DNA from: an uncultured bacterium
GTDB lineage: Bacteria > Bacillota > Clostridia > Lachnospirales > Lachnospiraceae
Length of the DNA stretch: 64,000 nucleotides
Assembly (NCBI GenBank): GCA_947383005.1
Contig: CANDBT010000004.1
Coordinates: 88,994-152,993, forward strand
Direction of reading: 5' to 3'
The notes under the pieces are model-generated. The model was not told where the DNA came from, ran no database searches, and saw only the letters and a program-made list of their open reading frames with translations. Numbering within the stretch: the stretch's first letter is position 1; each line of letters opens with the position of its first letter. A program made the translations under genes and the position numbers. Positions 8,715 through 17,375 of this stretch are shown piece after piece.

Positions 8715-8748
8715 AGGTAACCATTCAGGTGTTATCGGAATGGTTATC
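8715..8748. repeat. Hairpin between narA and narB built on a GTAAC-family motif
   Basis: GTAACCATTC (8717-8726) pairs with GAATGGTTAT (8738-8747) around an 11-nt loop in the 101-bp gap between the two subunit genes. No T run follows. It could adjust subunit ratio by stabilising or pausing the mRNA, or be a relic of the dispersed repeat. Confidence 0.4.
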
Positions 8749-8771
8749 AGGAAAGATTTCAGGAGGGAATT

Positions 8772-9194
8772 ATGTATCGGATTAAAATAGATCGTGGACG
8801 ATGTATCGGGTGCCTTACCTGTGTGACAGCGTGTGTGGTAAGCCATGAAACCCAGAGCGGAGATGCCAGGAACCGTGTGACGATTGACAGTGAGACACGC
8901 CCGGCGCCAATCTTCTGCCGTCATTGCGAAAGGCCGGAATGTGTGTATACGTGTATGACCGGCGCGATGAAAAAGAATCCTGTGACCGGGTATGTAGAGT
9001 ATGACAAAGACCAGTGCGCAAGCTGTTACATGTGTATCATGTCCTGCCCTTACGGGATTTTAAAGCATGACAGCGTGAAAAAGACAGAGATTATGAAATG
9101 CAATATGTGCGTGCACCGGAGCGAGGATAAAAGTGCAAAGCCTATGTGCGTGGAAAAATGTCCCATGAAGGCGATTACGGTAGAGGAGGTATAA
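8772..9194 (+). CDS. narB: Four-cluster ferredoxin-like electron transfer subunit
   Basis: A 140-residue polyferredoxin with 16 cysteines in four groups, the first being C11-x2-C14-x2-C17-x3-C21, so four 4Fe-4S clusters are expected, as in the HycB/DmsB/NarB-type subunits. It should carry electrons from the flavoprotein encoded next to the molybdenum subunit. AGGAGGG lies five bases upstream of the start. Three bases separate its stop from the next start. The gene symbol follows the C. perfringens nar cluster and is an inference. Confidence 0.82.
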   Translation: MYRIKIDRGRCIGCLTCVTACVVSHETQSGDARNRVTIDSETRPAPIFCRHCERPECVYTCMTGAMKKNPVTGYVEYDKDQCASCYMCIMSCPYGILKHDSVKKTEIMKCNMCVHRSEDKSAKPMCVEKCPMKAITVEEV

Positions 9195-9197
9195 GGG

Positions 9198-10442
9198 ATG
9201 AGATATGTGGTATTGGGCTCCTCGGCAGCAGGAATCAATGGGGTTAGGGAACTCAGGCGTTTGGATAAGGAGGCAGAAATCGTCCTCATCTCTAAAGATG
9301 AGGCCATCTACTCCCGCTGTATTCTCCATCACTATCTTGGGGGAGAACGGGATATGGACAGGCTCTGCTTTGCGGAAAAAGACTTTGAAACACTTTACCA
9401 TGTTTTGTGGATGAAGGGCAGGAACTGCGTCGGCTTAAAGAGAGAAGAAAAGAAGGTTCTTTTAGAGGACGGAGAAGAGGTTTCTTATGATAAGCTTCTG
9501 ATTGCCACCGGTTCCCATACCTTCATACCGCCGGTGAAAAATCTGAAAGAAGCGGCAAACGTTGCAGGTTTCCGCAATATTGAGGATATGGAAGTCCTGA
9601 GGGAAGCGGCAAAAACGGCAAAGCATATCGTCGTTATGGGGGCGGGGCTCGTGGGCCTTGACTGTGCCAGCGGCTTTTTGGAGTTGGGAGTCTCCGTGAC
9701 AATGGTGGAAATGGCCGGGTGGCTTTTGTCCAGGCAATTGGACAGGCGCGCCGCCACAACTTATCAGGAGGCATTCAAAAAGCGGGGAGTCAGCCAATAT
9801 TATGGCGTAGGGATCGCGGAAGCCATACTGGATGAGAATCACCGGATTACGGAGATTATCTTAACAGACGGGAAAAGGCTTCCCTGTGATTTTGTGGTCG
9901 TGACCGCCGGGGTGCGTTCCAATGTAGAATTTCTTGAAGGTTCCGGGATAGAACTCAGCCGTTTTGGGCTTGTCTATGATGAAACCGGAAAAACCAGTGA
10001 CGATGATATTTACGGCGCGGGCGACGTGTCAGGAACCAGCCCGATCTGGCCGGTGGCCGTGAAGGAGGGGATTATTGCGGCAGGCAATATGGCAGGGGAG
10101 AAACGGGCTATGACCGATTTCTTTGCCAGTAAAGCCACGATGAATTTCCTGGGGATCCCAAGCATGTCGCTGGGGGATGTCAACGCAGACGATCCGGAGG
10201 CCAGGACAGAAATCAGGGAAACAAAGGAGTCTTACAAAAAGATCATCCATAAGAACGGAAAAATCATCGGCGCGGTATTGCAGGGGGATCTGGCATACGG
10301 CGGTATCCTGCAGCAGTTGATTGCAAGAAAAATTGATATTTCCAAAGTCAAAAAGCCGGTATTTGATATTGATTATTCCGATTTTTTCCACATGAAAGAC
10401 AATTTTGAATTTTACTATGAAAGTCTTGAATCCTCACGGTAG
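9198..10442 (+). CDS. narC: FAD/NAD(P)-dependent oxidoreductase, electron-input subunit
   Basis: A 414-residue flavoprotein of the pyridine nucleotide-disulfide oxidoreductase class. Seen: FAD-binding GSSAAG at about 7-12, NAD-binding GAGLVGLD in the middle and the second FAD motif YGAGDV near 270. It resembles NADH oxidase and the small subunit of nitrite reductases. It probably oxidises NAD(P)H and passes electrons through the polyferredoxin to the molybdenum subunit. Tight spacing behind narB supports co-translation. Confidence 0.8.
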   Translation: MRYVVLGSSAAGINGVRELRRLDKEAEIVLISKDEAIYSRCILHHYLGGERDMDRLCFAEKDFETLYHVLWMKGRNCVGLKREEKKVLLEDGEEVSYDKLLIATGSHTFIPPVKNLKEAANVAGFRNIEDMEVLREAAKTAKHIVVMGAGLVGLDCASGFLELGVSVTMVEMAGWLLSRQLDRRAATTYQEAFKKRGVSQYYGVGIAEAILDENHRITEIILTDGKRLPCDFVVVTAGVRSNVEFLEGSGIELSRFGLVYDETGKTSDDDIYGAGDVSGTSPIWPVAVKEGIIAAGNMAGEKRAMTDFFASKATMNFLGIPSMSLGDVNADDPEARTEIRETKESYKKIIHKNGKIIGAVLQGDLAYGGILQQLIARKIDISKVKKPVFDIDYSDFFHMKDNFEFYYESLESSR

Positions 10443-10520
10443 GTCTGCGCATGTGCTGCGCTGACCGTACAGCGCCGGAATGCTGTTTTTGCATTCCGTG
10501 TGCATCCCCCGGAGGGTTCA

Positions 10521-10575
10521 TAGTAAACCCCTTTCATTTATGGTGATACCAAGAAAGCAGCATGGGGGTTTACTA
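10521..10575. repeat. Hairpin repeat copy 1 (TAGTAAACCCC family)
   Basis: TAGTAAACCCC (10521-10531) pairs with GGGGTTTACTA (10565-10575). The 17-mer AAACCCCTTTCATTTAT (10525-10541) occurs identically at 39121-39137, also directly after an operon end. No T run. Function unknown. Confidence 0.55.
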
Positions 10576-10644
10576 TAAAAATATCGAATCATGATGGAAG
10601 GCATGGGGATTTACTATGAATGACGAAGGATGAGGAGTGAAAAT

Positions 10645-11574
10645 ATGGAGAGATTAGAGAGAATGCCTGTACCGGTCCTCCCTACATTTGTGGGAGCGTT
10701 GACCCTTGGAAATGTGTATTCCGGCATGGGATATCCGTGGATCAGGCACCTGACTATGTGGACGGCTACCGTAATTCTTTTATTATATGTGGTAAAGCTC
10801 GTCAAATACCCAAAGGTCTGCAAAAAAGAATATGAGGCAGTCGTTCCCTGTAGTTTGTATGCAGGATTTACCATGGTGCTTATGCTTCTGGGAAGCTATT
10901 ATTTTGACTATGTGCCGGCATTGGGGAAAGGAATGCTGATCGTTGCGGTTTTTATCCATGCCGCGCATATTTTGGTATTTACCTACAGAAATGTGATAGC
11001 AAAGAGGGATATTCACACATTCGTGCCCAGTTGGTTCGTGACTTATAACGGAATTATGGTGAGCAGTGTGGTAGGAGGCGCTATGGGAATCCGTCCGCTT
11101 CTTATGTGTGTGTTGTATTATGGGATTGCGGTTTATTTTGTGATCTTGCCATTTATGCTCAGAAGGCTTGTTACTGTGGAGGTAAAGCCGCCGGTGTATC
11201 ATACGATGGCGGTTCTTCTGGCACCCTGCAGCCTGTGTCTGGTGAGCTATCTGAACCTGTCCGGGGCGCCAAACCCGATATTGGTATATATCCTGTATGC
11301 GTGTGTATTGGCTTCCCTGGTATTTGTGGTGATTAAGCTGCCGAAATTCTTTGCTTTTTCCTTTACGCCCGGTTTTGCGGGAATGACATTCCCGATGTGT
11401 ATCGGAATCGTCGCTACCAATAAGATGAGTGGTTATCTTGCGGGGACGGGGAAGGAAGCATTGGGGGCGGCGGTATCCCAGCTGGGGGGCATTCAGGTTT
11501 ACTTAACGACCATGATTGTGGGGTTTGTGCTTCTGAATTTCCTGATGATGGCGCTTAAAGTGGAAAGAAAGTGA
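10645..11574 (+). CDS. TDT/TehA (SLAC1-like) family anion channel or transporter
   Basis: A 309-residue membrane protein with about ten hydrophobic segments, typical of the tellurite-resistance/dicarboxylate transporter family that includes TehA, bacterial homologue of the plant SLAC1 anion channel. The start at 10645 is chosen because AGGAG lies seven bases upstream; an earlier in-frame ATG at 10630 sits before that site. Lying in the nar operon and beside no dicarboxylate genes, it may pass nitrate or nitrite, since SLAC1-type channels conduct nitrate; this is inference. Malate or sulfite export are alternatives known in the family. Confidence 0.78.
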   Translation: MERLERMPVPVLPTFVGALTLGNVYSGMGYPWIRHLTMWTATVILLLYVVKLVKYPKVCKKEYEAVVPCSLYAGFTMVLMLLGSYYFDYVPALGKGMLIVAVFIHAAHILVFTYRNVIAKRDIHTFVPSWFVTYNGIMVSSVVGGAMGIRPLLMCVLYYGIAVYFVILPFMLRRLVTVEVKPPVYHTMAVLLAPCSLCLVSYLNLSGAPNPILVYILYACVLASLVFVVIKLPKFFAFSFTPGFAGMTFPMCIGIVATNKMSGYLAGTGKEALGAAVSQLGGIQVYLTTMIVGFVLLNFLMMALKVERK

Positions 11575-11860
11575 CAGAGAAAATAACAGAATATTGGTTC
11601 TTTGAGCGAAAGTATCTAAGTCATATCCAATGGATAAGGATAGGATATTGAGCCGGGATAATCCTGTATTTTTATCCCCAGGGTTTATGTGGAAACGCAT
11701 GGGCCTTCCTTATTCCCGCAGGCAGTGGGGCAGACGGGCATATTTGCATGCCCGCCTGACGGCTGCCGCGGGAGCCGGATTCTTCGTTGCTTGCGGCAGG
11801 GGATTCGGATGAAAAAAAGAACACGAAGCAGCCGTATTGTTTCTGAAGGGTTACTCCAAA

Positions 11861-11898
11861 AGCAGTAGGGGGACTTTGTGTCTCCCTGCTCTTTTTTA
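11861..11898 (+). terminator. Probable intrinsic terminator after the nar/TDT genes
   Basis: AGCAGTAGGGGGAC pairs imperfectly with GTCTCCCTGCT, followed directly by CTTTTTTATG. It would separate the nar genes from mobA-modC. Confidence 0.6.
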
Positions 11899-11954
11899 TG
11901 CGCACGGGCGCCCAAAGGAAGATGTCAGCCAAAGCTGACGGGCGCCCGGCGCGG

Positions 11955-11984
11955 CGAGTAGGAAAGATGACTCTTCCCTACTCG
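11955..11984. repeat. Hairpin repeat shared with 30011-30031
   Basis: CGAGTAGGAAAGA and TCTTCCCTACTCG pair with one mismatch around four bases. A closely related hairpin with the same AAGATGRCTCTTCCCTAC core lies at 30011-30031, in both places next to GC-rich palindromes. Dispersed intergenic repeat of unknown role. Confidence 0.5.
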
Positions 11985-12029
11985 ATTGTAAACGGGCCCA
12001 TTTTATATACGTTTTATCAGGAGGATTTC

Positions 12030-12626
12030 ATGCAGGCGGAAGGGTTGGTTCTTGCAGGTGGCAGGAGTACAAGAATGGGAGGCATGCACAAGGGGATTCT
12101 TACTTATAGAAAGGAGACATTCACGCAAAGAATCATAAAAGAACTGCAAAAGGAAACGGTCCGGGTAAGAATATCTTACGGGAGCGAGATAAGAAAGGAC
12201 AGCAGTGTTTGTCCGGTTGTCACGGACCTTTACCCGGGCTGCGGACCGATTGGCGGCATTCATGCAGGGCTTAAAGCCTGTGAATGCGGGTGGCTGGCGG
12301 TGGCTGCCTGTGACATGCCGTTTCTGAAAGCAGAGTTATTTTGCTGTCTGAAGCAAAAAATCTCCGATGCAGAAGAAAAGGGGGGTCTTTATGACGGCGT
12401 GGTGCCGGTTTTGGACGGCAGGCTTCACCCCTTGGCAGCCATTTACCGGACGGGTACGGCAAAGCTGTTTGAGGAGCAGATCAGGGCAGGGAATTACCGC
12501 ATCCGAGATGCGCTTAAACGGCTGAATATTTTCTATGCAGATCTGTCGGGGCAGAAAATATTTGAAGAAATGCTTCAAAATATCAATACAACAGAGGAAT
12601 ATGAAAGGTTGGTAAGGGATGGGTGA
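12030..12626 (+). CDS. mobA: Molybdenum cofactor guanylyltransferase
   Basis: A 198-residue MobA that attaches GMP to molybdopterin to make the MGD form needed by DMSO-reductase-type enzymes. Seen: nucleotide-binding LAGGRSTRMGG at 8-18, the CDMPF motif in the middle and HPLAAIYR further on. The start was set at 12030 because AGGAGG lies eight bases upstream; the open frame extends further but without a ribosome site. It overlaps moeA by 8 bp. Confidence 0.92.
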   Translation: MQAEGLVLAGGRSTRMGGMHKGILTYRKETFTQRIIKELQKETVRVRISYGSEIRKDSSVCPVVTDLYPGCGPIGGIHAGLKACECGWLAVAACDMPFLKAELFCCLKQKISDAEEKGGLYDGVVPVLDGRLHPLAAIYRTGTAKLFEEQIRAGNYRIRDALKRLNIFYADLSGQKIFEEMLQNINTTEEYERLVRDG

Positions 12627-13824
12627 GCTGACATTAAAGCAGGCACAAGAGCTGCTTCTTGCGAAGACAGAGACAGTCAGGGATATGGAAGAAATCCCGC
12701 TTTGGGAGGGAGGCGGCAGGACCCTGGCGGAAGATATTTTCGCCGGGCAGGATCAGCCGCCGTTTGCGCGTTCGCCTTTGGACGGATATGCGGTAAGAAG
12801 CGGGGATATAGCGGGAGCGTCGAAGGAACGCCCGGCCAGGCTTTCAGTGATTGATGAGGTGGATGCCGGCCGGGTAAGCGGCATGCGGGTGGAGAAAGGA
12901 ACGGCCATAAGGATTATGACAGGCGCTCCTGTCCCGGAAGGGGCGGATTGTATCGTCAGGCAGGAGGATACAGATTATGGCGAGGAGAAAGTGGAGGTTT
13001 ACCGGGAAGTCGGAGCCTACGAAAATTATTGTTTTGCCGGAGAGGATTACCGGGCAGGGACACAAGTATTGGAAAAGGGGACAAAGCTCGGGGCAATAGA
13101 ACTGGGGACACTGGCAAGCCTTGGCCGGGAAAAGGTGCGGGTTTTCCGCAGGGTACGGGCAGCGGTGCTTACGACGGGAGATGAACTTGTCCTTCCGGGT
13201 GAGGAACGGAAACCAGGAAAAATCTATGATGCTAATCTGTATACAATGGCGACCAGGCTGACTGCTCTTGGGGCAGAGGTAATCCGGAAAGGGCGGACAG
13301 GAGACAAGCCAGAGGAAGCTGCGGCGTGGATTAGAGAAGCCGGAGAAAAGGCAGATATCATTGTCACAACCGGCGGGGTATCGGTCGGAAAAAAGGACAT
13401 TATGCATGAGGTATTAAAACTCCTGGATTGCGAACGGATTTTCTGGAAAATTGCCATCAAGCCGGGTATGCCGACCTTGTGTGCACAATATGGAGGGAAA
13501 CTACTGATCTGCCTGTCAGGGAATCCTTTTGGCGCGGCTGTCAATCTTGAACTTTTGGTAAGGCCCGTCCTGGCAAAGATGGCGGGGAGAAAGGCGCCGG
13601 AGCTTTTAAGGCTGCGCGCCGTGTCAGAGAGTGAGTTCCCAAAACGGAGCGGCGTGACCCGGTATGTCCGTGCGTTTTACGAGGAGGGGAAGGTAAGGAT
13701 TCCGGAAGGCTCAAACGCCTCGGGAATTTTAAGCTCCATGTGCGGCTGCAACTGCCTGATTGAGATTCCGGCAGGGACGGCGGCATTAAAAAAGGGAGAC
13801 AGGGTATGGATTGTTTTATTATAG
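12619..13824 (+). CDS. moeA: Molybdopterin molybdenumtransferase
   Basis: A 401-residue MoeA, which inserts molybdenum into adenylylated molybdopterin. Seen: the N-terminal SPLDGYAVR block, GTAIRIMTGAPVPEGAD, the MoCF domain with TGDEL and TTGGVSVGKKD, and LSGNPFGAAV. Length is normal. Translationally coupled to mobA upstream; mobB begins 22 bp after its stop. Confidence 0.95.
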   Translation: MGELTLKQAQELLLAKTETVRDMEEIPLWEGGGRTLAEDIFAGQDQPPFARSPLDGYAVRSGDIAGASKERPARLSVIDEVDAGRVSGMRVEKGTAIRIMTGAPVPEGADCIVRQEDTDYGEEKVEVYREVGAYENYCFAGEDYRAGTQVLEKGTKLGAIELGTLASLGREKVRVFRRVRAAVLTTGDELVLPGEERKPGKIYDANLYTMATRLTALGAEVIRKGRTGDKPEEAAAWIREAGEKADIIVTTGGVSVGKKDIMHEVLKLLDCERIFWKIAIKPGMPTLCAQYGGKLLICLSGNPFGAAVNLELLVRPVLAKMAGRKAPELLRLRAVSESEFPKRSGVTRYVRAFYEEGKVRIPEGSNASGILSSMCGCNCLIEIPAGTAALKKGDRVWIVLL

Positions 13825-13846
13825 AAGGCAGACAGGAGGAAAACTC

Positions 13847-14380
13847 GTGCAAAAAGCAGGGCAGAAAATTGTAGCGGTCTGCGGCGTGAAAAATTCCGGG
13901 AAAACGACTTTGCTTGCAGGGCTGGTAGAAGAACTTGTGGCGCGGGGGAAGAAGGTTGCCGTGATCAAACATGACGGTCACGATTTTTCCTGCGATATCC
14001 CGGGGACGGACAGTGACCGGCTAAAGAAGGCCGGAGCATATGGGACAGCGGTTTTTTCCGATTCCCGGATCTTTGTACACAAGACAGGGACCGGGGAGCG
14101 GGAACAATCACTAATCGGGATATTTCCGGAGGCAGATGTTATTTTCATTGAGGGGATGAAGGAGAAAAGCTTTCCGAAGATAGAGGTGATCCGGGAAGGG
14201 ATTTCCGTTCAGCCTGTCTCCAATCCGGAAGGGAGATTTTTGATTGTGACAGACAGGAATCCGGAAGACTATCAGGAGGATACAGCCGGATTTGAAGAGA
14301 CCGGCCGGATCGCGGACAGGATATTGCAGCAAAAGGATGTTTGGGAAACACGCCCGGGAGGGAAGAGGAATGAAGGATAG
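13847..14380 (+). CDS. mobB: Molybdopterin-guanine dinucleotide biosynthesis adapter protein
   Basis: A 177-residue P-loop GTPase that assists MobA. Seen: Walker A GVKNSGKTT at about 12-20 and VIKHDGHDFSCDIPGTDS, the MobB hallmark in which the bound dinucleotide precursor is contacted. The start is the GTG at 13847, six bases after AGGAGGAAAACTC; a TTG further upstream in frame lacks such a site. It overlaps moaA by 11 bp. Confidence 0.9.
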   Translation: MQKAGQKIVAVCGVKNSGKTTLLAGLVEELVARGKKVAVIKHDGHDFSCDIPGTDSDRLKKAGAYGTAVFSDSRIFVHKTGTGEREQSLIGIFPEADVIFIEGMKEKSFPKIEVIREGISVQPVSNPEGRFLIVTDRNPEDYQEDTAGFEETGRIADRILQQKDVWETRPGGKRNEG

Positions 14381-15359
14381 CTTTGGGAGGGAAATCAGCT
14401 ATATGCGCATTTCCATTACAGACCGGTGCAATTTGAGATGCCATTACTGCATGCCCCAAAAGGGGATTGAGCTGGCGCCGGCGGAGGAAATTTTGGCTTT
14501 TGAGGAGATTGTCCTGGTCTGTCAGGCCGCCGCAGAGTTAGGAGTCCGGAATTTTAAGATTACCGGGGGCGAGCCGCTGGTTCGTCCTGGCTGTCCGGAA
14601 CTGGTGGGGATGATTAAAAAAATTCCCGGTGTCCGGCAAGTTACCCTTACCACAAATGGTTTCTTTCTTGAACGATATCTGGACAAGCTTTTGGAAAACG
14701 GCCTTGACGCGGTAAATATCAGCCTGGATACGTTAAACGAGAAGCTATATCGGCAGATTACCGGCTTTGCTGTGCTTCCTGTAGTAAAAGCCGGTATCGG
14801 TTACGCGCTGAAAAAGGGATTGAAGGTAAAGATAAACAGTGTGCTCCAAAGAGGAATCCATGACCGGGAATGGATGTCTCTCGCAGAGCTTGCAAAAGAC
14901 GTGCCGGCAGATGTCCGTTTCATTGAGATGATGCCCATAGGTCTCGGAAAAAAATATCAAGGAGTTTCCGGGGAGGAAGTGCTTCTGAATTTGAAGGAAA
15001 AATACCCTGGGATAAAGCCAGATGAGACGTTTCATGGGAACGGGCCGGCAGTGTATTACCGGATTCCCGGGTTTTCAGGAAGTATCGGCTTTATCAGTGC
15101 GGTGCATGGGCAGTTCTGCGGAAGCTGCAACCGTATCCGCCTGACGGCAAAGGGAGAATTAAAGCCTTGTCTCTGTTATGGGAGTTCTGTGGATATCAAG
15201 GAGATCGTTCGTAACCCGGTATATGCGAATGGCGAGGAAAAGAGAGAAGAACTGAAAAGCGCCGTCAGGGAGGCAATCAGCCGGAAGCCGGAAAGACACT
15301 GTTTTGCAACAGAGGAACAAATTACGGAAGGAAGGCAGATGGTACAGATCGGAGGATGA
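14370..15359 (+). CDS. moaA: GTP 3',8-cyclase
   Basis: A 329-residue radical SAM enzyme that starts cofactor synthesis from GTP. Seen: N-terminal cluster motif Cys20-x3-Cys24-x2-Cys27 and the C-terminal second cluster region FCGSCNRIRLTAKGELKPCL. The usual C-terminal Gly-Gly is present (IGG). The start at 14370 follows GGGAGGGAAGAGG and lies inside the end of mobB. Its stop overlaps the next reading frame. Confidence 0.95.
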   Translation: MKDSFGREISYMRISITDRCNLRCHYCMPQKGIELAPAEEILAFEEIVLVCQAAAELGVRNFKITGGEPLVRPGCPELVGMIKKIPGVRQVTLTTNGFFLERYLDKLLENGLDAVNISLDTLNEKLYRQITGFAVLPVVKAGIGYALKKGLKVKINSVLQRGIHDREWMSLAELAKDVPADVRFIEMMPIGLGKKYQGVSGEEVLLNLKEKYPGIKPDETFHGNGPAVYYRIPGFSGSIGFISAVHGQFCGSCNRIRLTAKGELKPCLCYGSSVDIKEIVRNPVYANGEEKREELKSAVREAISRKPERHCFATEEQITEGRQMVQIGG

Positions 15360-15364
15360 AGGAA

Positions 15365-16348
15365 ATGGAAGTGAAAATGGATAGGGTCAGGGAAAAGAAT
15401 GAGGAAACGAAGACGGGAAAAATCATGGCAATCTGTGTAAGCCAAAAAAAGGGCACCCGGAAAACAGAGGTTCCCTATGCAATACTTCTGGAGAACCAGG
15501 GAATCGAGGGAGACGCCCACGCAGGAACCTGGCACCGTCAGATAAGCCTTCTTGCACAGGAAAAAATCGAAGAATTCAAGACAAGAGGGGCAGAGGTGGA
15601 TTTCGGGATATTTGGGGAAAATCTGGTCGTGGAAGGTTTTGACCTCAGGAAAATTCCGGTGGGAACCCGGTTCGCAATCGGGGAGGCAATCTTAGAGCTT
15701 ACCCAGATCGGAAAGGAATGCCACAGCCACTGTGCCATATATAAGGCGGTGGGAGACTGTATCATGCCCCGGGAAGGTGTATTTGCCAAGGTAGTAAAAG
15801 GCGGGGTAATCCGTCCCGGGGATGAGATACGAAGGCTTGCTTTTGATGCCAGGAAGCCGTTTACCGCTGCAGTAATCACACTCAGCGATAAGGGCTTTAA
15901 AGGAGAACGGGAGGATAAGAGCGGCCCGGCAGCCTGTTCCATTCTTACAGAGGCAGGATATGAGATTATCGAGAGCCTCCTGCTCCCGGACGGGGAGGAA
16001 AAACTCAAAAAGGAACTGATGCGTTTATCGGATCAACGTCAGGTAAATGTCATTTTTACCACGGGCGGCACAGGTTTTTCCGAGCGTGACGTAACGCCGG
16101 AGGCCACAAAAGCTGTCTGCGACAGGATGGCCATGGGAATCGCAGAGGCAATCCGGGTATATTCTCTGTCAATTACAGACAGAGCCATGTTGAGCCGGGC
16201 AGTATCGGGAATACGAAAAAAGACGCTGATTGTAAATCTTCCGGGAAGTCCCAAGGCGGTCAGGGAGAGTCTGGAATATATCCTGCCATCATTAGGGCAT
16301 GGCCTTGGAATCCTGAGAGGTACGGAAGGAGAGTGTGGAGGGAAATAA
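15365..16348 (+). CDS. MOSC domain - MoaB/MogA fusion protein
   Basis: A 327-residue two-domain protein. The first half (about 20-155) is a MOSC domain with the conserved cysteine in GKECHSHCA, a fold that carries sulfur on molybdenum cofactor. The second half (about 165-320) is MoaB/MogA-like, with SDKGFKGEREDKSGP, TTGGTGFSERDVTPEAT and NLPGSPKAV, the molybdopterin adenylyltransferase signature. The two are often separate genes. The GGAGG at 15351-15355 abuts an in-frame ATG at 15356, so the start nine bases later is preferred. It probably acts just before MoeA. Confidence 0.85.
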   Translation: MEVKMDRVREKNEETKTGKIMAICVSQKKGTRKTEVPYAILLENQGIEGDAHAGTWHRQISLLAQEKIEEFKTRGAEVDFGIFGENLVVEGFDLRKIPVGTRFAIGEAILELTQIGKECHSHCAIYKAVGDCIMPREGVFAKVVKGGVIRPGDEIRRLAFDARKPFTAAVITLSDKGFKGEREDKSGPAACSILTEAGYEIIESLLLPDGEEKLKKELMRLSDQRQVNVIFTTGGTGFSERDVTPEATKAVCDRMAMGIAEAIRVYSLSITDRAMLSRAVSGIRKKTLIVNLPGSPKAVRESLEYILPSLGHGLGILRGTEGECGGK

Positions 16349-16367
16349 AGAAGGGGCGTAAAATAAA

Positions 16368-17369
16368 ATGAAAAAAAGGATATTGGTCATGTTGTCCGTA
16401 ATGGGAATGGCGCTTGTCTCTGCCGGCTGCACGGGAAATAGAGGAAGCAGGGAAACGGAAGCAGCGGAAGGGGCAGCGGCTGAAGGCAACCTGGAAAGGG
16501 CGGAGACAGGCGGAAGCAATCCGGAGGGGGAAGCTGCAACAGGGAACAATCGGGAAGGAGTCAAAACAGACGGGAATCATCCGGATAAGGAAAAGGAAGC
16601 TGACAACAACGGGGAAGAAACAGAGATTCAGGTTTTTATTGCGGCAAGCCTTAATACGGTCATGACAGAACTGGGGAAGATGTATCAGGAAGAGCACCCG
16701 GAGGTAAAGATTACCTATAATGCGGACAGCTCCGGTACGCTTCTCATCCAGATTGAGGAGGGATATGAATGTGATATTTTCTTTTCAGCGGCGCAAAAGC
16801 AAATGGATCAGCTGGAAGCAGACGGCCTTATGAAAGGGGGCACCCGGGCCAACGTAGTCAATAACCAGTTGGTTGTGGTAACGCGAAAGGACAGCGGCAC
16901 AAAGGTAAAGGGACTTGATTCTTTCAAAGATGCAGAGAGTATTGCGCTGGCAGGAGGAAGTGTCCCGGTGGGGAAGTATACGAGACAGGCGTTAGTGCGG
17001 TGCGGTATTTTAGAGGAATCCGAAGACGTGTCGGCAATTACGACGCGGCAGGTATCCGATGCACTCGGCGGCGTGGAAATCAGCGAGCAGGATAATGTAA
17101 GCAAGGTATTGTCCGCGGTTGTGGAGGGTTCCTGCGAAGTCGGAACCACTTATTATTCGGATATTTATGGCTATGAGGATGAGCTTGATATTTTGGAAAC
17201 CGTAAGCTATGAGCTGACAGGAAATGTGATTTATCCGATTGCCCGGGTGGCCAACGAGGAGGCTGACGAAGCCCAGGACAAGGCGGCGGATGAATTCCTG
17301 GATTTTATTCTGTCCGATCAGGCAAAAACAGTGTTTGAGAGCTATTATTTTAATACGGATGTGGAGTAA
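16368..17369 (+). CDS. modA: Molybdate ABC transporter substrate-binding lipoprotein
   Basis: A 333-residue lipoprotein. Seen: signal peptide with lipobox VSAGC (Cys21), then a roughly 60-residue Glu/Gly/Asn-rich low-complexity linker, then the ModA fold beginning IQVFIAASLNTVM and including NADSSGTLLIQIEEG and FFSAAQKQMDQLE. The long linker is unusual for ModA and probably holds the binding domain away from the membrane through a thick cell wall. First gene of modABC. Confidence 0.92.
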   Translation: MKKRILVMLSVMGMALVSAGCTGNRGSRETEAAEGAAAEGNLERAETGGSNPEGEAATGNNREGVKTDGNHPDKEKEADNNGEETEIQVFIAASLNTVMTELGKMYQEEHPEVKITYNADSSGTLLIQIEEGYECDIFFSAAQKQMDQLEADGLMKGGTRANVVNNQLVVVTRKDSGTKVKGLDSFKDAESIALAGGSVPVGKYTRQALVRCGILEESEDVSAITTRQVSDALGGVEISEQDNVSKVLSAVVEGSCEVGTTYYSDIYGYEDELDILETVSYELTGNVIYPIARVANEEADEAQDKAADEFLDFILSDQAKTVFESYYFNTDVE

Positions 17370-17375
17370 ACTATC

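Larger units (their letters stand above)
11575..12029. other. 455-bp gap between nar and cofactor genes, rich in palindromes
   Basis: No gene seen. Contents: a long GC-rich imperfect palindrome at 11715-11772 (inner stem CGGGCA/TGCCCG), a probable terminator at 11861-11898, a GGGCGCCC-bearing repeat at about 11905-11950 and a one-mismatch hairpin at 11955-11984 shared with 30011-30031. A molybdenum-cofactor riboswitch was considered, but I could not fit its conserved elements. Confidence 0.5.

Noticed and set aside
11575-12029. Molybdenum cofactor riboswitch upstream of mobA
   Set aside because: The region is highly structured, but I could not match the conserved elements; the hairpins resemble dispersed repeats also found at 30 kb.
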